A program made the position numbers and the translations under genes. From NCBI GenBank assembly GCA_947474805.1, contig CANJKM010000002.1, positions 1-44,595 of the forward strand: DNA of 44,595 nt. The letters are read 5' to 3'. The notes below the pieces were generated by a model, which was not told the origin of the DNA, did no database searches, and saw only the letters and a program-made list of their open reading frames with translations. This DNA is from Caulobacterales bacterium. Its GTDB lineage: Bacteria > Pseudomonadota > Alphaproteobacteria > Caulobacterales > Caulobacteraceae. This document shows, piece by piece, positions 30,096 through 38,038 of the stretch (position 1 is its first letter; every line of letters begins with the position of its first letter).

Positions 30096-31589
30096 TCAGC
30101 CGAAGCCGCCGTTGGCGGTGGTCCCGTAGGTTCCCACCAGATTGACCCCGAAGGCGGCGCCGCCGTCGGTCAGGTCGAGCAGGAAGTTGTTGCTGGCGTT
30201 GGAATAAACTCCGATGTCAGAGCGCAGGGCCTCGGCGATGATGTAACCGATCGCGGCCGCCTTGGTCGCCAGATCCTGGTTGGCCGCCGGCAGGTTCTCG
30301 CGCGCGACCTGCTGGAAATACGGCAGCCGCGCCTTGATGTCGGCCAGGGCCGCCGTGACATTGACCCCGGCCGCTGTCGCGGCCGCATTGCCCACGATCT
30401 CGGCGTAGGCCGTATCCACCGCTTGGCTGAAGGTCAGCGCGCCGTAGGTGGTGTTGAACCGCGTGGCGCCCTCGCCGTTGATCGCCAGATTCTCGGCGAA
30501 GTTGATCGAGCGGTTCTGGAGGTCGAACCGGGCGTAGTAGGGGTCGTTCAGGTCGTTGGCGTTGAGGTTGGAGCTGACCAGATAGGCCAGGCCCTGCTGG
30601 CTCGGCGTGGTCCCGGTGAAGAAGGCGTAGTTGGTGACGGCCACCGCAGTGTCGTTGTCGGCCAGGGCGATCACCGCAGCTTGGACCTGGGCCTCGGTCA
30701 ACCGCGGACTGGTCACGGCCAGGTTCTGCAATGTGCCGAGATCAGCGGCGTTGGGAGCCATGCCGCCGTGCAGATTCATATGCTCGGTGACCAGGATGTT
30801 GGTGGTGAAACCACCCGCGCCCCGGGTGTCGAAGATGAAGTCGGTCGAGGTGAGCGCCGCGCTGGCCACGTTCTGCAGCACCAGCTGATAGGTCGAGCCG
30901 TTGACCGTGCTGGTCAGGCGAGTCGAGCCGCCGGCCTCGCTGATGAAAGGTTGCAGCGCGGCCCAGCTGGTGATCCCCGAGCCGCGCAGATCGATCCGGT
31001 CGTAGCCCTGGTCCTGGGCGATCATCTGCCCGCGGATTTCTCCGGCCGGGAAGGGGGCGGTGTGGAAGTTGATGTAGAGCCGGTTGGTCAGGATGTTGAG
31101 CGTCTGGGCGGCCAGGGTGGTGTTGTTGCCCTCGCCCGCGTCCCACTTGCCCGAGACCGTGCCGGTCGCCGCGTTCACGATGGTGTCGAACGCGGTTTCG
31201 TTGTTAGGGGCGCCAATATAGCCGAACACCACGCCGCCTGAGGTCCCGGCCGGGCCGGCGTGGAAGTGGGAGGCGGTGACATTGTCAGCCGTGGCGGCGG
31301 TCTGGCCGCCAAGGTCCAGCCCGGTGATGGTGGCGGAGAATTCAAATGAGCCGCCGCGACGCAGCACCGCGGTCGCTGTGCCGGTTCCGGCCGAGGTCAC
31401 GGCCGGGACCTCCTGGGCTCCCGAGATGGTCCCGGCGAAGTAGGTCGAGCCGAAGTCGACGATGGTGTCGGTGTGGGCGGGCCCCGAAAAGTTGAACTTG
31501 AAGGTGTCGTTTCCGATACCGCCAGTAAAGGTGTCGTTGCCCGCGCCGGACAGCGTATCGCGTCCGCTGGTGCCCGTAATGATCGCCAT
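30096..31589 (-). CDS. RTX/CHRD-domain protein with C-terminal region resembling the RsaA S-layer N-terminal (LPS-anchoring) region
   Basis: N-terminal RTX-like GTSGRDTLSGAGNDTFTGGIGNDTF; CHRD-type ISGAQEVPAVTSAGTGTATAVL...HFHAGPAGTSGGVVFG; C-terminal TAVAVTNYAFFTGTTPSQQGLAYLVSSNLNANDLNDPYYARFDLQNRSINFAENLAI. Confidence 0.85.
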   Translation of the reverse strand: MAIITGTSGRDTLSGAGNDTFTGGIGNDTFKFNFSGPAHTDTIVDFGSTYFAGTISGAQEVPAVTSAGTGTATAVLRRGGSFEFSATITGLDLGGQTAATADNVTASHFHAGPAGTSGGVVFGYIGAPNNETAFDTIVNAATGTVSGKWDAGEGNNTTLAAQTLNILTNRLYINFHTAPFPAGEIRGQMIAQDQGYDRIDLRGSGITSWAALQPFISEAGGSTRLTSTVNGSTYQLVLQNVASAALTSTDFIFDTRGAGGFTTNILVTEHMNLHGGMAPNAADLGTLQNLAVTSPRLTEAQVQAAVIALADNDTAVAVTNYAFFTGTTPSQQGLAYLVSSNLNANDLNDPYYARFDLQNRSINFAENLAINGEGATRFNTTYGALTFSQAVDTAYAEIVGNAAATAAGVNVTAALADIKARLPYFQQVARENLPAANQDLATKAAAIGYIIAEALRSDIGVYSNASNNFLLDLTDGGAAFGVNLVGTYGTTANGGFG

Positions 31590-31769
31590 GATTTCGCTTC
31601 CCTGAGTTTTCTATGCACGCACGGAGCAACCCACCGGGCTCCTCGGCTACTTATTTCCAGGTTCAGGCGACAGTTAACGCCTCGCCGTCCACAGTTACAA
31701 CAGTGAGGGCGATGTCGTCATACTTTGTCAGATGCGCCCCGGGCGGGCCTAGACCCCCCCAAATACGTT

Positions 31770-31811
31770 AATCGCGCGAAGGGGGCGGAAGGTTCAAAGG
31801 CTCGCGCGATT
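31770..31811. terminator. Inverted repeat with T-tract on + side, downstream of the RidA-like gene
   Basis: aatcgcgcga (31770-31779) pairs with tcgcgcgatt (31802-31811), followed by tttt; 22-nt loop. T-tract lies on the strand opposite to the nearest gene. Confidence 0.4.
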
Positions 31812-31817
31812 TTTTCG

Positions 31818-32270
31818 TCAGCGCTTCTGCTTTACCGCGATGCCCATGACTTCAAAGTGCGACCCGTTCAGCAGGCTACCGGCGCCGAGGAAGGCGCGGG
31901 CCGGCATCGGCCCCTTGAAATAGCTCCGATAGACCTCGTTGAAGTCCGCATAGAAGGCCAAGTCCGAGGCGAAGACCTGCACCCAGACCAGGTCGTCCAT
32001 GGTCAGGCCCGCCGTCTCCACCGTGCGCTTGATGTTGTCCAGCACCAGCTTGGCCCCATCCTTGGGGTTGGGGGGAGGCTTGCCAGTGGCGCGGTCGGTG
32101 TCGGTGGTGCCCGACACATAGAGGGTGTTCCCGGCCAGGACCGAGCCGCTGAAGGCCGGGGCGACTCCGCCTGGCGCGGTGGCGACGGGATTGTACTTGA
32201 CCGCGGGCGGCGCGGCGGCCAGGGCGGTCAGCGGCGTCAGCAGCAGGACGGCGGCGGCGATGGCTTTCAT
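31818..32270 (-). CDS. Secreted RidA/YjgF-like protein
   Basis: MKAIAAAVLLLTPLTALAAAPP signal peptide then GTTDTDRATGKPPPNPKDGAKLVLDNIKRTVETAGLTMDDLVWVQVFASDLAFYADFNEVYRSYF; start set at ATG 32270. Confidence 0.88.
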   Translation of the reverse strand: MKAIAAAVLLLTPLTALAAAPPAVKYNPVATAPGGVAPAFSGSVLAGNTLYVSGTTDTDRATGKPPPNPKDGAKLVLDNIKRTVETAGLTMDDLVWVQVFASDLAFYADFNEVYRSYFKGPMPARAFLGAGSLLNGSHFEVMGIAVKQKR

Positions 32271-32433
32271 GGCGTTTCCCTTGGCGAGTGTCGGCGCATC
32301 ACAGCCGACCACGGCGAGCGCGTCTGGACCAGAGCCACGGGACGCGGGCTTTTCTCGCGACTGCACAAAACTCGCTCATGGCTACGCTGCGGCGCCCTGA
32401 AACGGCCTCGCCGAACCGCACCCGTAAGCGCAA

Positions 32434-32467
32434 AAGAAAACCCCCGAACGGGCTGACCGTTCGGGGG
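32434..32467 (-). terminator. Rho-independent terminator of the gfa-like gene
   Basis: Perfect 11-bp stem cccccgaacgg / ccgttcggggg with 5-nt loop; on the minus strand followed by TTTTCTTTTG. Confidence 0.88.
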
Positions 32468-32495
32468 CTTTGTCTCGTTTCAGATTGTCGTCAGC

Positions 32496-33113
32496 TTACT
32501 TCTTGGCGCTCTTGGCCACGTGGGTGGCGATGGCGTCCATCAGGGCCGGCGACAGGCAGTCATAGGGCTCCAGGCCCAGGTCCTTGAGGCGGCCGCGGAT
32601 GGCGGCCATCTTGCTCGGGTCGACGCCGCCCTCGATCGCCGAGGAGACGAAGGCCGCGAATTCCGGCGGGTTGGCGCCGGCTTCCTCGAACAGTTCGGCG
32701 TGGATGAAGTCCAGACCGTAGAAGGGGTGAGCCTTGTTCTCGATCCGGCCGTACAGGTGGGCGCCGCAGGTCTTGCAGGCGTAGCGCTGGATGGTGGCCT
32801 TATCGTCGACGATGGCCAGCTTATCGCCGTTCTCGACGACCGTGACGCTGTCGCGCGGAACCACGGCCACGACCGAGAAGTCGGCGCCTTCGGGCTTCCA
32901 GCACTTGGTGCAGCCGCAGACGTGATTGTGGGCGACCTGGCTGGCGATCTTCACCTTTACCGGCTTGGTCTTGCACTTGCAGACCAGGGTGCCGCCGGTG
33001 AAGCTGGCCGAGCCGGCCTTCAGGCCGCCGTCGACCGACGGGTGGATCTTGACCGACGACGGGCCGGGCTTGGCCGGTGCGTCGGTGCCGAAGAGTTTGC
33101 TGAACAGGCCCAT
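32496..33113 (-). CDS. gfa: Gfa-like protein (S-(hydroxymethyl)glutathione synthase family)
   Basis: [44 protein letters not shown] and [14 protein letters not shown] zinc-binding CENP-V/GFA pattern. Confidence 0.9.
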   Translation of the reverse strand: MGLFSKLFGTDAPAKPGPSSVKIHPSVDGGLKAGSASFTGGTLVCKCKTKPVKVKIASQVAHNHVCGCTKCWKPEGADFSVVAVVPRDSVTVVENGDKLAIVDDKATIQRYACKTCGAHLYGRIENKAHPFYGLDFIHAELFEEAGANPPEFAAFVSSAIEGGVDPSKMAAIRGRLKDLGLEPYDCLSPALMDAIATHVAKSAKK

Positions 33114-33273
33114 GGATAGTTGCTCCCGCGATATTTTGATTGTGCTTAGGGCGCATCTAGGCTGGGAAAGTCTGGTCAGGCAAGCCTTTGCGGGAAATCA
33201 GGACCCGCCCGACAGTTGAGGGTGAGATCAAGTCTGTCGCCCCATCGCGCCAACCTTGTGGGAACGCCCCGCC

Positions 33274-33300
33274 TCAATACGTTATATTATAACATATTGA
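33274..33300. promoter_or_regulatory. 27-bp AT-rich near-perfect palindrome, candidate Zur-type operator upstream of gfa
   Basis: tcaatacgttata-t-tataacatattga: 13-bp arms with one mismatch; core GTTATA-T-TATAAC; minus strand contains TATAAT. Confidence 0.55.
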
Positions 33301-33306
33301 TTGGAT

Positions 33307-34248
33307 TCAGCCGGCCCACTCCCAATGCCAGGGCTCAAACGGATAGGGCGTGAATCCGAAGCGGCCGGCGTTGGCGACCATCCAGCGGTAGGCGGGCGTG
33401 CGCGACTGGAAGCGGCGATTGAAGTCCTCTGTGGAATCCGGTCGGCTCGCCGGCGCGGCCCCCAGGTTGAGGTCGACGGCGGTCCCGGTGCGATGGGCCG
33501 AGCAACGCGCCCGGATGAGGGTTCCGCAGCCGCCGTCGCGGTCGCATCGCGCCTCATCGTCGGAAGGGGCGCGATAGCCCGAGAAGATGGTCAACAGTTG
33601 GCGGTTGGCGCCCACCTCGAACACCTCCTCGCGCGCGGCGGCCAGCATGGCCCGATAGGCCGACAGCGCCGCCGCCTGAAGCTGCACCGGCTTGCCCGAA
33701 TAGGCCTCGGCCTTGTCGGTGGCGACCAGGGCGGCCTCGTCGGCGTCCGGCGGGCAGACCCCCGCGCTGAAGGCCTGGACAAAGGGTCGGCGGCGCAGCC
33801 ACAGCACCCGCAGGGCCTCGAAGGTCTGGGCGCTCATCACCCCGTCGCCGGGCAGTTTGTGCGCGACCTGCCACCGCGCCAGGGCCTCGGCGAAGCCGGG
33901 GCTCTCCGGACCGCAGGCCGAGCCGATCTCCTGGGTGATCAGCGGCTCATAGGTCTCCCAACCCTTCTCGGGCCGTCCCCAGGGCGACCAGTCGCGGTCG
34001 GTCAGCGAGGCCTCGTTGTCGGCGGCGGCGATCCGCATCGCGTTGGGGCGCTCGCAGCCGCCCGTCGGCATCACCAGCGGCGTCGGCCCCGCCAGGATCG
34101 TCAGCGGCGCGGTGATGCGGGTGGTGGCCGTGCTGATCGCCTCGGCCAAGGCGGACGGGCTCGCCGGACGCGGGGTGCGAGGCCATAGTCCGACGGCCAT
34201 GCAGGTGAGCGCCACCAGGGCCGCCCCAAGGATGATCAGTGTTCGCAG
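33307..34248 (-). CDS. M15-family D-alanyl-D-alanine carboxypeptidase-like protein (start uncertain)
   Basis: LLTIFSGYRAPSDDEARC, CSAHRTGTAVDLNLG, YPFEPWHWEW. ORF track begins at GTG 34215; an upstream in-frame CTG (34248) would give an intact signal segment. Confidence 0.8.
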   Translation of the reverse strand: MRTLIILGAALVALTCMAVGLWPRTPRPASPSALAEAISTATTRITAPLTILAGPTPLVMPTGGCERPNAMRIAAADNEASLTDRDWSPWGRPEKGWETYEPLITQEIGSACGPESPGFAEALARWQVAHKLPGDGVMSAQTFEALRVLWLRRRPFVQAFSAGVCPPDADEAALVATDKAEAYSGKPVQLQAAALSAYRAMLAAAREEVFEVGANRQLLTIFSGYRAPSDDEARCDRDGGCGTLIRARCSAHRTGTAVDLNLGAAPASRPDSTEDFNRRFQSRTPAYRWMVANAGRFGFTPYPFEPWHWEWAG

Positions 34249-34251
34249 GGC

Positions 34252-34707
34252 CTACACCCCGACCGGAACGCCGTCCTTGACCGCCGGGGCCGAACACCGG
34301 CCGGCGCGCGCCTGCATCACGTAAAGCAGGGCGTGCGACTGGGCGAAGCCATAGTGCTCGGTCAGGGGATTGGTCGGCTGGCCGGTGGTGATGCTGATCG
34401 CTTCGGCCCCGGCGGTTTCGGCTCCCAGGCTCGCCTGATTCCAGACCGTCAGGTGCGAGCCGCAGGCCGCGACCACCGCCTCGGCCACGGTCCCGGCGTC
34501 GTCGCGGGTTCCGGCCAAGGTGTAGGCCCAGCGCTTGACGCAGTTGTCGACCGGGGTCGCGGCGTCGGCGGGCATGGAGGCCGCGACCTTGAAGTCGGGG
34601 CAGAGGCCGGCGACGGCGCGCGGCCCGTCCGGGCGTTCACAGGCGGCCAGCCCGACCGTGCTCAGGGTGAGCACGGCCAGCAGCATACGGGTTCTTGTCA
34701 TCATCAT
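34252..34707 (-). CDS. Small predicted lipoprotein of unknown function
   Basis: Signal peptide with lipobox-like VGLAAC; 151 aa. Confidence 0.7.
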   Translation of the reverse strand: MMMTRTRMLLAVLTLSTVGLAACERPDGPRAVAGLCPDFKVAASMPADAATPVDNCVKRWAYTLAGTRDDAGTVAEAVVAACGSHLTVWNQASLGAETAGAEAISITTGQPTNPLTEHYGFAQSHALLYVMQARAGRCSAPAVKDGVPVGV

Positions 34708-34725
34708 TGTTCCCTCGTCGGTCCG

Positions 34726-35070
34726 TTAGCGCGTCACGACCGGGTTGCCGCGCTGATCGTAATAGATCCGGCGCGCGGTCTGGGGGGCCGGGGCGGCGGA
34801 GTTGCGCGACGATGAGGAGCGATAGGCGGTGGTCGTGCGGCGGCAACCGCTCTTGCCGACCTCGCGGCCCAGGAGGCCGCCGCCGACGGCGCCGGCGACC
34901 AGGCCGAGCCCGCCGCCCTTGATGGCGTTGCCGAGCACCGCCCCGCCGACGCCGCCGACGACGGTGCCGGTGGCCTTGCGGCTGGAGCAGGAGGCCGCCT
35001 CGGCCCCGCTTACGGCGACGAGAGAAAGGGCGAGGGCGGCGAGACTGGTGGCGATAATGGTTTTGCGCAT
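34726..35070 (-). CDS. Glycine-zipper 2TM-like outer membrane/periplasmic protein
   Basis: Signal peptide MRKTIIATSLAALALSLVAVSGAEA, then GTVVGGVGGAVLGNAIKGGGLGLVAGAVGGGLLGREVG. Confidence 0.75.
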   Translation of the reverse strand: MRKTIIATSLAALALSLVAVSGAEAASCSSRKATGTVVGGVGGAVLGNAIKGGGLGLVAGAVGGGLLGREVGKSGCRRTTTAYRSSSSRNSAAPAPQTARRIYYDQRGNPVVTR

Positions 35071-35140
35071 GGCGAAACCTCCGATGGATGGGTCGGAGGT
35101 TGAAACGCGATGGCGCCGGTTAGGATGCATAGGCCTCCCC

Positions 35141-35240
35141 GGCCGTCATGCTCGGACTTGGTCCGAGCATCCAGAGGGCGGGGATATGCAGGATAGGGCG
35201 GGCCATCTGGATCTTCGGGACAAGCCCGAGGATGACGGCC
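35141..35240. repeat. Dispersed intergenic palindromic repeat element (alphaproteobacterial GTCATsCTCGGrCTTGwCCCGAGsATCCA type)
   Basis: 34-nt outer arms ggccgtcatgctcggacttggtccgagcatccag and ctggatcttcgggacaagcccgaggatgacggcc are inverted copies (about 28/34), each also forming its own hairpin. Confidence 0.75.
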
Positions 35241-35246
35241 TTTGAT

Positions 35247-35813
35247 TTAGTCCTTCGCCCGTTCGACGTAAGAGCCGTCTTCGGTCAGCACCACGATGCG
35301 CGTGCCCGCCGCGATATAGGGCGGCACCATGCAGCGTTGGCCGTTCGATAGCATCGCCGGCTTGAACGACGACGACGCAGTCTGACCCTTCACCGAGGGC
35401 TCGGTCTCCACGATCTCGAAGGTCGCCAGGCGCGGCAGTTCGATGCCGATGGCCAGGCCATCATGGGTCGAGAGCTGAACCGTCATCCCATCCTGCATAT
35501 AGGGCGCGGCGTCGCCGATCACGTCGGCCCCGGCTACGATCTGGTCGTAGGTCTCCGGGTTCATGAAGTGATAGCCCTCGTCGTCCTGGTACAGGAACTG
35601 GAAGTCGCGCTGGTCGACGAACGCGCGCTCGACGCTTTCGGTGGTGCGGTAGCGCTCGGACACCTTCACCCCGTCGGAGATGCGGCGCATGTCGAGCTGG
35701 GTCACCGGCGTGCCCTTGCCGGGGTGGATATTCTCGACCTTCAGGACGAGGTAGAGCTTGCCCTCCATGTCGAGGACGAATCCCTTGCGGAGCGAGCTGG
35801 CGGCCACCTTCAC
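35247..35813 (-). CDS. efp: Elongation factor P
   Basis: 188 aa; [42 protein letters not shown] with the modifiable Lys loop HPGKGTP. Confidence 0.97.
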   Translation of the reverse strand: MKVAASSLRKGFVLDMEGKLYLVLKVENIHPGKGTPVTQLDMRRISDGVKVSERYRTTESVERAFVDQRDFQFLYQDDEGYHFMNPETYDQIVAGADVIGDAAPYMQDGMTVQLSTHDGLAIGIELPRLATFEIVETEPSVKGQTASSSFKPAMLSNGQRCMVPPYIAAGTRIVVLTEDGSYVERAKD

Positions 35814-35884
35814 GTGTGCGTTCCTTCAAAATCCCTGCGCCCCGTCACGAGTCGGCGGGCGGCTTTGACCGGCGCGTTTATACG

Positions 35885-36943
35885 ATGGCGCCCGCGCGCG
35901 CCAGCCATGCTCCCCCGCCGCGGGGTCGCGGCGTGAGCTGGTGGTCCCCGCAAACCTACGCCGACCGCCGTCCGATGCTGATGGCGCGCGGCCGCGCGAC
36001 CGCCGCCGCGCGCCGCTGGTTCGAGGCCGAAGGCTTCGTCGAGGTCGAGACCGCCGCCCTGCAGGTCTCGCCCGGCAATGAGGCGCATCTACACGCCTTC
36101 TCGACCGAGGCGGTCGGCCACGGCGGCGGCCGAGCGGCCCTGCATCTGCGCACATCGCCCGAGTTCGCGGCGAAGAAACTCCTGGCCGCCGGCGAGCCCA
36201 GACTGTTCGAATTCGCCCGCGTCTGGCGCAATCGCGAGCGCGGTCCGCTGCACCACCCCGAATTCACCATGCTGGAGTGGTATCGCGCCGGCGCGCCCTA
36301 CACCGCCCTGATGGACGACTGCGCCGTGCTGATGCGGCTCGCCGCCGAAGCGGCCGGGACCAGCAGCCTCACCTGGCGCGGCCAGAGCTGCGACCCCTTC
36401 TCCGAACCTGAACGGCTGACCGTGGCGGCGGCCTTCGAGCGCTACGCCGGCTTTGATCTCCTCGACGGCGACCTGTTCGAAGGCGCGCGCAAGGCGGGGG
36501 TGCGGGTGGCTCCGGACGACGGCTGGAGCGACCTCTTCAGCCGCGCCATGACCCAGCTGATCGAGCCCAATCTCGGGATCGGCCGCGCCACCATCCTCTA
36601 CGAATATCCCGTTTCCGAGGCGGCGCTAGCCCGCCCAGCGCCCGGAAACCCGCGGGTCGCCGAACGGTTCGAGCTCTATGCCTGCGGCGTCGAGCTGGCC
36701 AACGCCTTTGGCGAACTGACAGACCCCGAGGAACAGCGCCGCCGCTTCATCGCCGACATGGATGAAAAGCAGCGCGTCCATGGTGAGCGCTATCCGATCG
36801 ACGAGGAGTTCCTCGCGGCCCTTGCCGTGATGCCCGAAGCCTCCGGCGCCGCGCTCGGCTTCGACCGTCTCGTCATGCTGGCCGTCGGCGCCCGCCGGAT
36901 CGAGGATGTGCTCTGGACCCCCCTGGCGGAGACCCCGGCGTGA
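35885..36943 (+). CDS. epmA: EF-P--(R)-beta-lysine ligase EpmA (GenX/PoxA)
   Basis: Class II LysRS-like: FVEVETAALQVSPGNEAHLHAF, LHLRTSPEFAAKKLLAAG, FARVWRNRERGPLHHPEFTMLEWYRA; ends GFDRLVMLAVGARRIEDVLW. Start set at ATG 35885. Confidence 0.95.
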   Translation: MAPARASHAPPPRGRGVSWWSPQTYADRRPMLMARGRATAAARRWFEAEGFVEVETAALQVSPGNEAHLHAFSTEAVGHGGGRAALHLRTSPEFAAKKLLAAGEPRLFEFARVWRNRERGPLHHPEFTMLEWYRAGAPYTALMDDCAVLMRLAAEAAGTSSLTWRGQSCDPFSEPERLTVAAAFERYAGFDLLDGDLFEGARKAGVRVAPDDGWSDLFSRAMTQLIEPNLGIGRATILYEYPVSEAALARPAPGNPRVAERFELYACGVELANAFGELTDPEEQRRRFIADMDEKQRVHGERYPIDEEFLAALAVMPEASGAALGFDRLVMLAVGARRIEDVLWTPLAETPA

Positions 36944-37989
36944 CCCGGCCGCTGCGCACCGCCGAGGATCTCGCCAACGCCGGCCTGATCCCGCCCGAAA
37001 AGCTCGCCGAGCTGCAGCGGGTCGCGGCCCAGTACGCCGTCGCCATCACCCCCGCCCTGGCCGAGTTGATCGATCCGGGCGACCCGAACGACCCTATCGC
37101 CCGCCAGTTCACCCCCGACATCCGCGAGCTCGATCTCGACCCCACAGAGCTGGCCGACCCGATCGGCGACGAGGCCCACAGCCCGGTCAAAGGCGTCGTC
37201 CACCGCTACCCCGACCGCTGTCTCTTGAAGGTCACCCACACCTGCGCCGTCTATTGCCGCTTCTGCTTCCGGCGCGAGATGGTTGGGCCGGACGGGAACG
37301 GTTCGCTCACGCCCGATGAGCTCGGCGCGGCCCTGGCCTATATCGCCGCCCATCCCGAACTTTGGGAGGTGATCGTCACCGGCGGCGACCCTTTGCTGCT
37401 CTCACCCCGGCGCCTCGCCGACCTCTCGGCCCGCCTCGCCGCCATCCCGCACGTGAAGGTGGTCCGCCACCACACCCGCATGCCGGTCGCCGACCCGGCG
37501 GCGATCACCCCCGAGCGGGTCGCCGCGCTCCGTTGCGAGGGCAAAGCCGTCTATGTCGCGCTGCACGCCAACCATGCCCGCGAACTCACCACCGAGGCCC
37601 GCGCCGCCTGCGCCCGGATCGTGGACGCCGGCCTGCCGATGGTCGGCCAGACCGTCCTGCTGCGCGGGGTGAACGACGACGCGGCGACCCTCCAGGCCTT
37701 GATGCGCGCGCTCGTCGAGAGCCGGGTCAAACCCTACTACCTACACCATCCCGACCTCGCGCCCGGCACCGGCCACCTGCGGATCGGGCTGGAGGAGGGC
37801 CAGGCCCTGGCCCGCGCACTGCGCCGCGACGCCTCGGGCCTCTGCCAGCCGACCTATGTGCTCGACATCCCCGGCGGCCACGGCAAGGTTCCGGTCGGGC
37901 CGGACTATCTGGGCGACGGCGAGGTGACCGACCCCCGGGGCGGGCGTCATCGATATCCGCGCCCGGTCGACGGAGACGACAAGCTGTGA
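36940..37989 (+). CDS. epmB: EF-P beta-lysylation protein EpmB (lysine 2,3-aminomutase family radical SAM)
   Basis: CAVYCRFCFRREMVG radical SAM motif; EVIVTGGDPLLLSPRRLADL; GTGA overlap with epmA. Confidence 0.94.
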   Translation: MTRPLRTAEDLANAGLIPPEKLAELQRVAAQYAVAITPALAELIDPGDPNDPIARQFTPDIRELDLDPTELADPIGDEAHSPVKGVVHRYPDRCLLKVTHTCAVYCRFCFRREMVGPDGNGSLTPDELGAALAYIAAHPELWEVIVTGGDPLLLSPRRLADLSARLAAIPHVKVVRHHTRMPVADPAAITPERVAALRCEGKAVYVALHANHARELTTEARAACARIVDAGLPMVGQTVLLRGVNDDAATLQALMRALVESRVKPYYLHHPDLAPGTGHLRIGLEEGQALARALRRDASGLCQPTYVLDIPGGHGKVPVGPDYLGDGEVTDPRGGRHRYPRPVDGDDKL

Positions 37990-38038
37990 AAGGTTGCCCC
38001 CAACCGCGCCGTAGCGCGCGGAAGAGTGGGAGAACTTC

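Noticed and set aside
33274-33300. AT-rich palindrome as a phage attachment site or IS remnant
   Set aside because: No integrase/transposase or second copy nearby; symmetry, core sequence and placement upstream of gfa fit an operator better.
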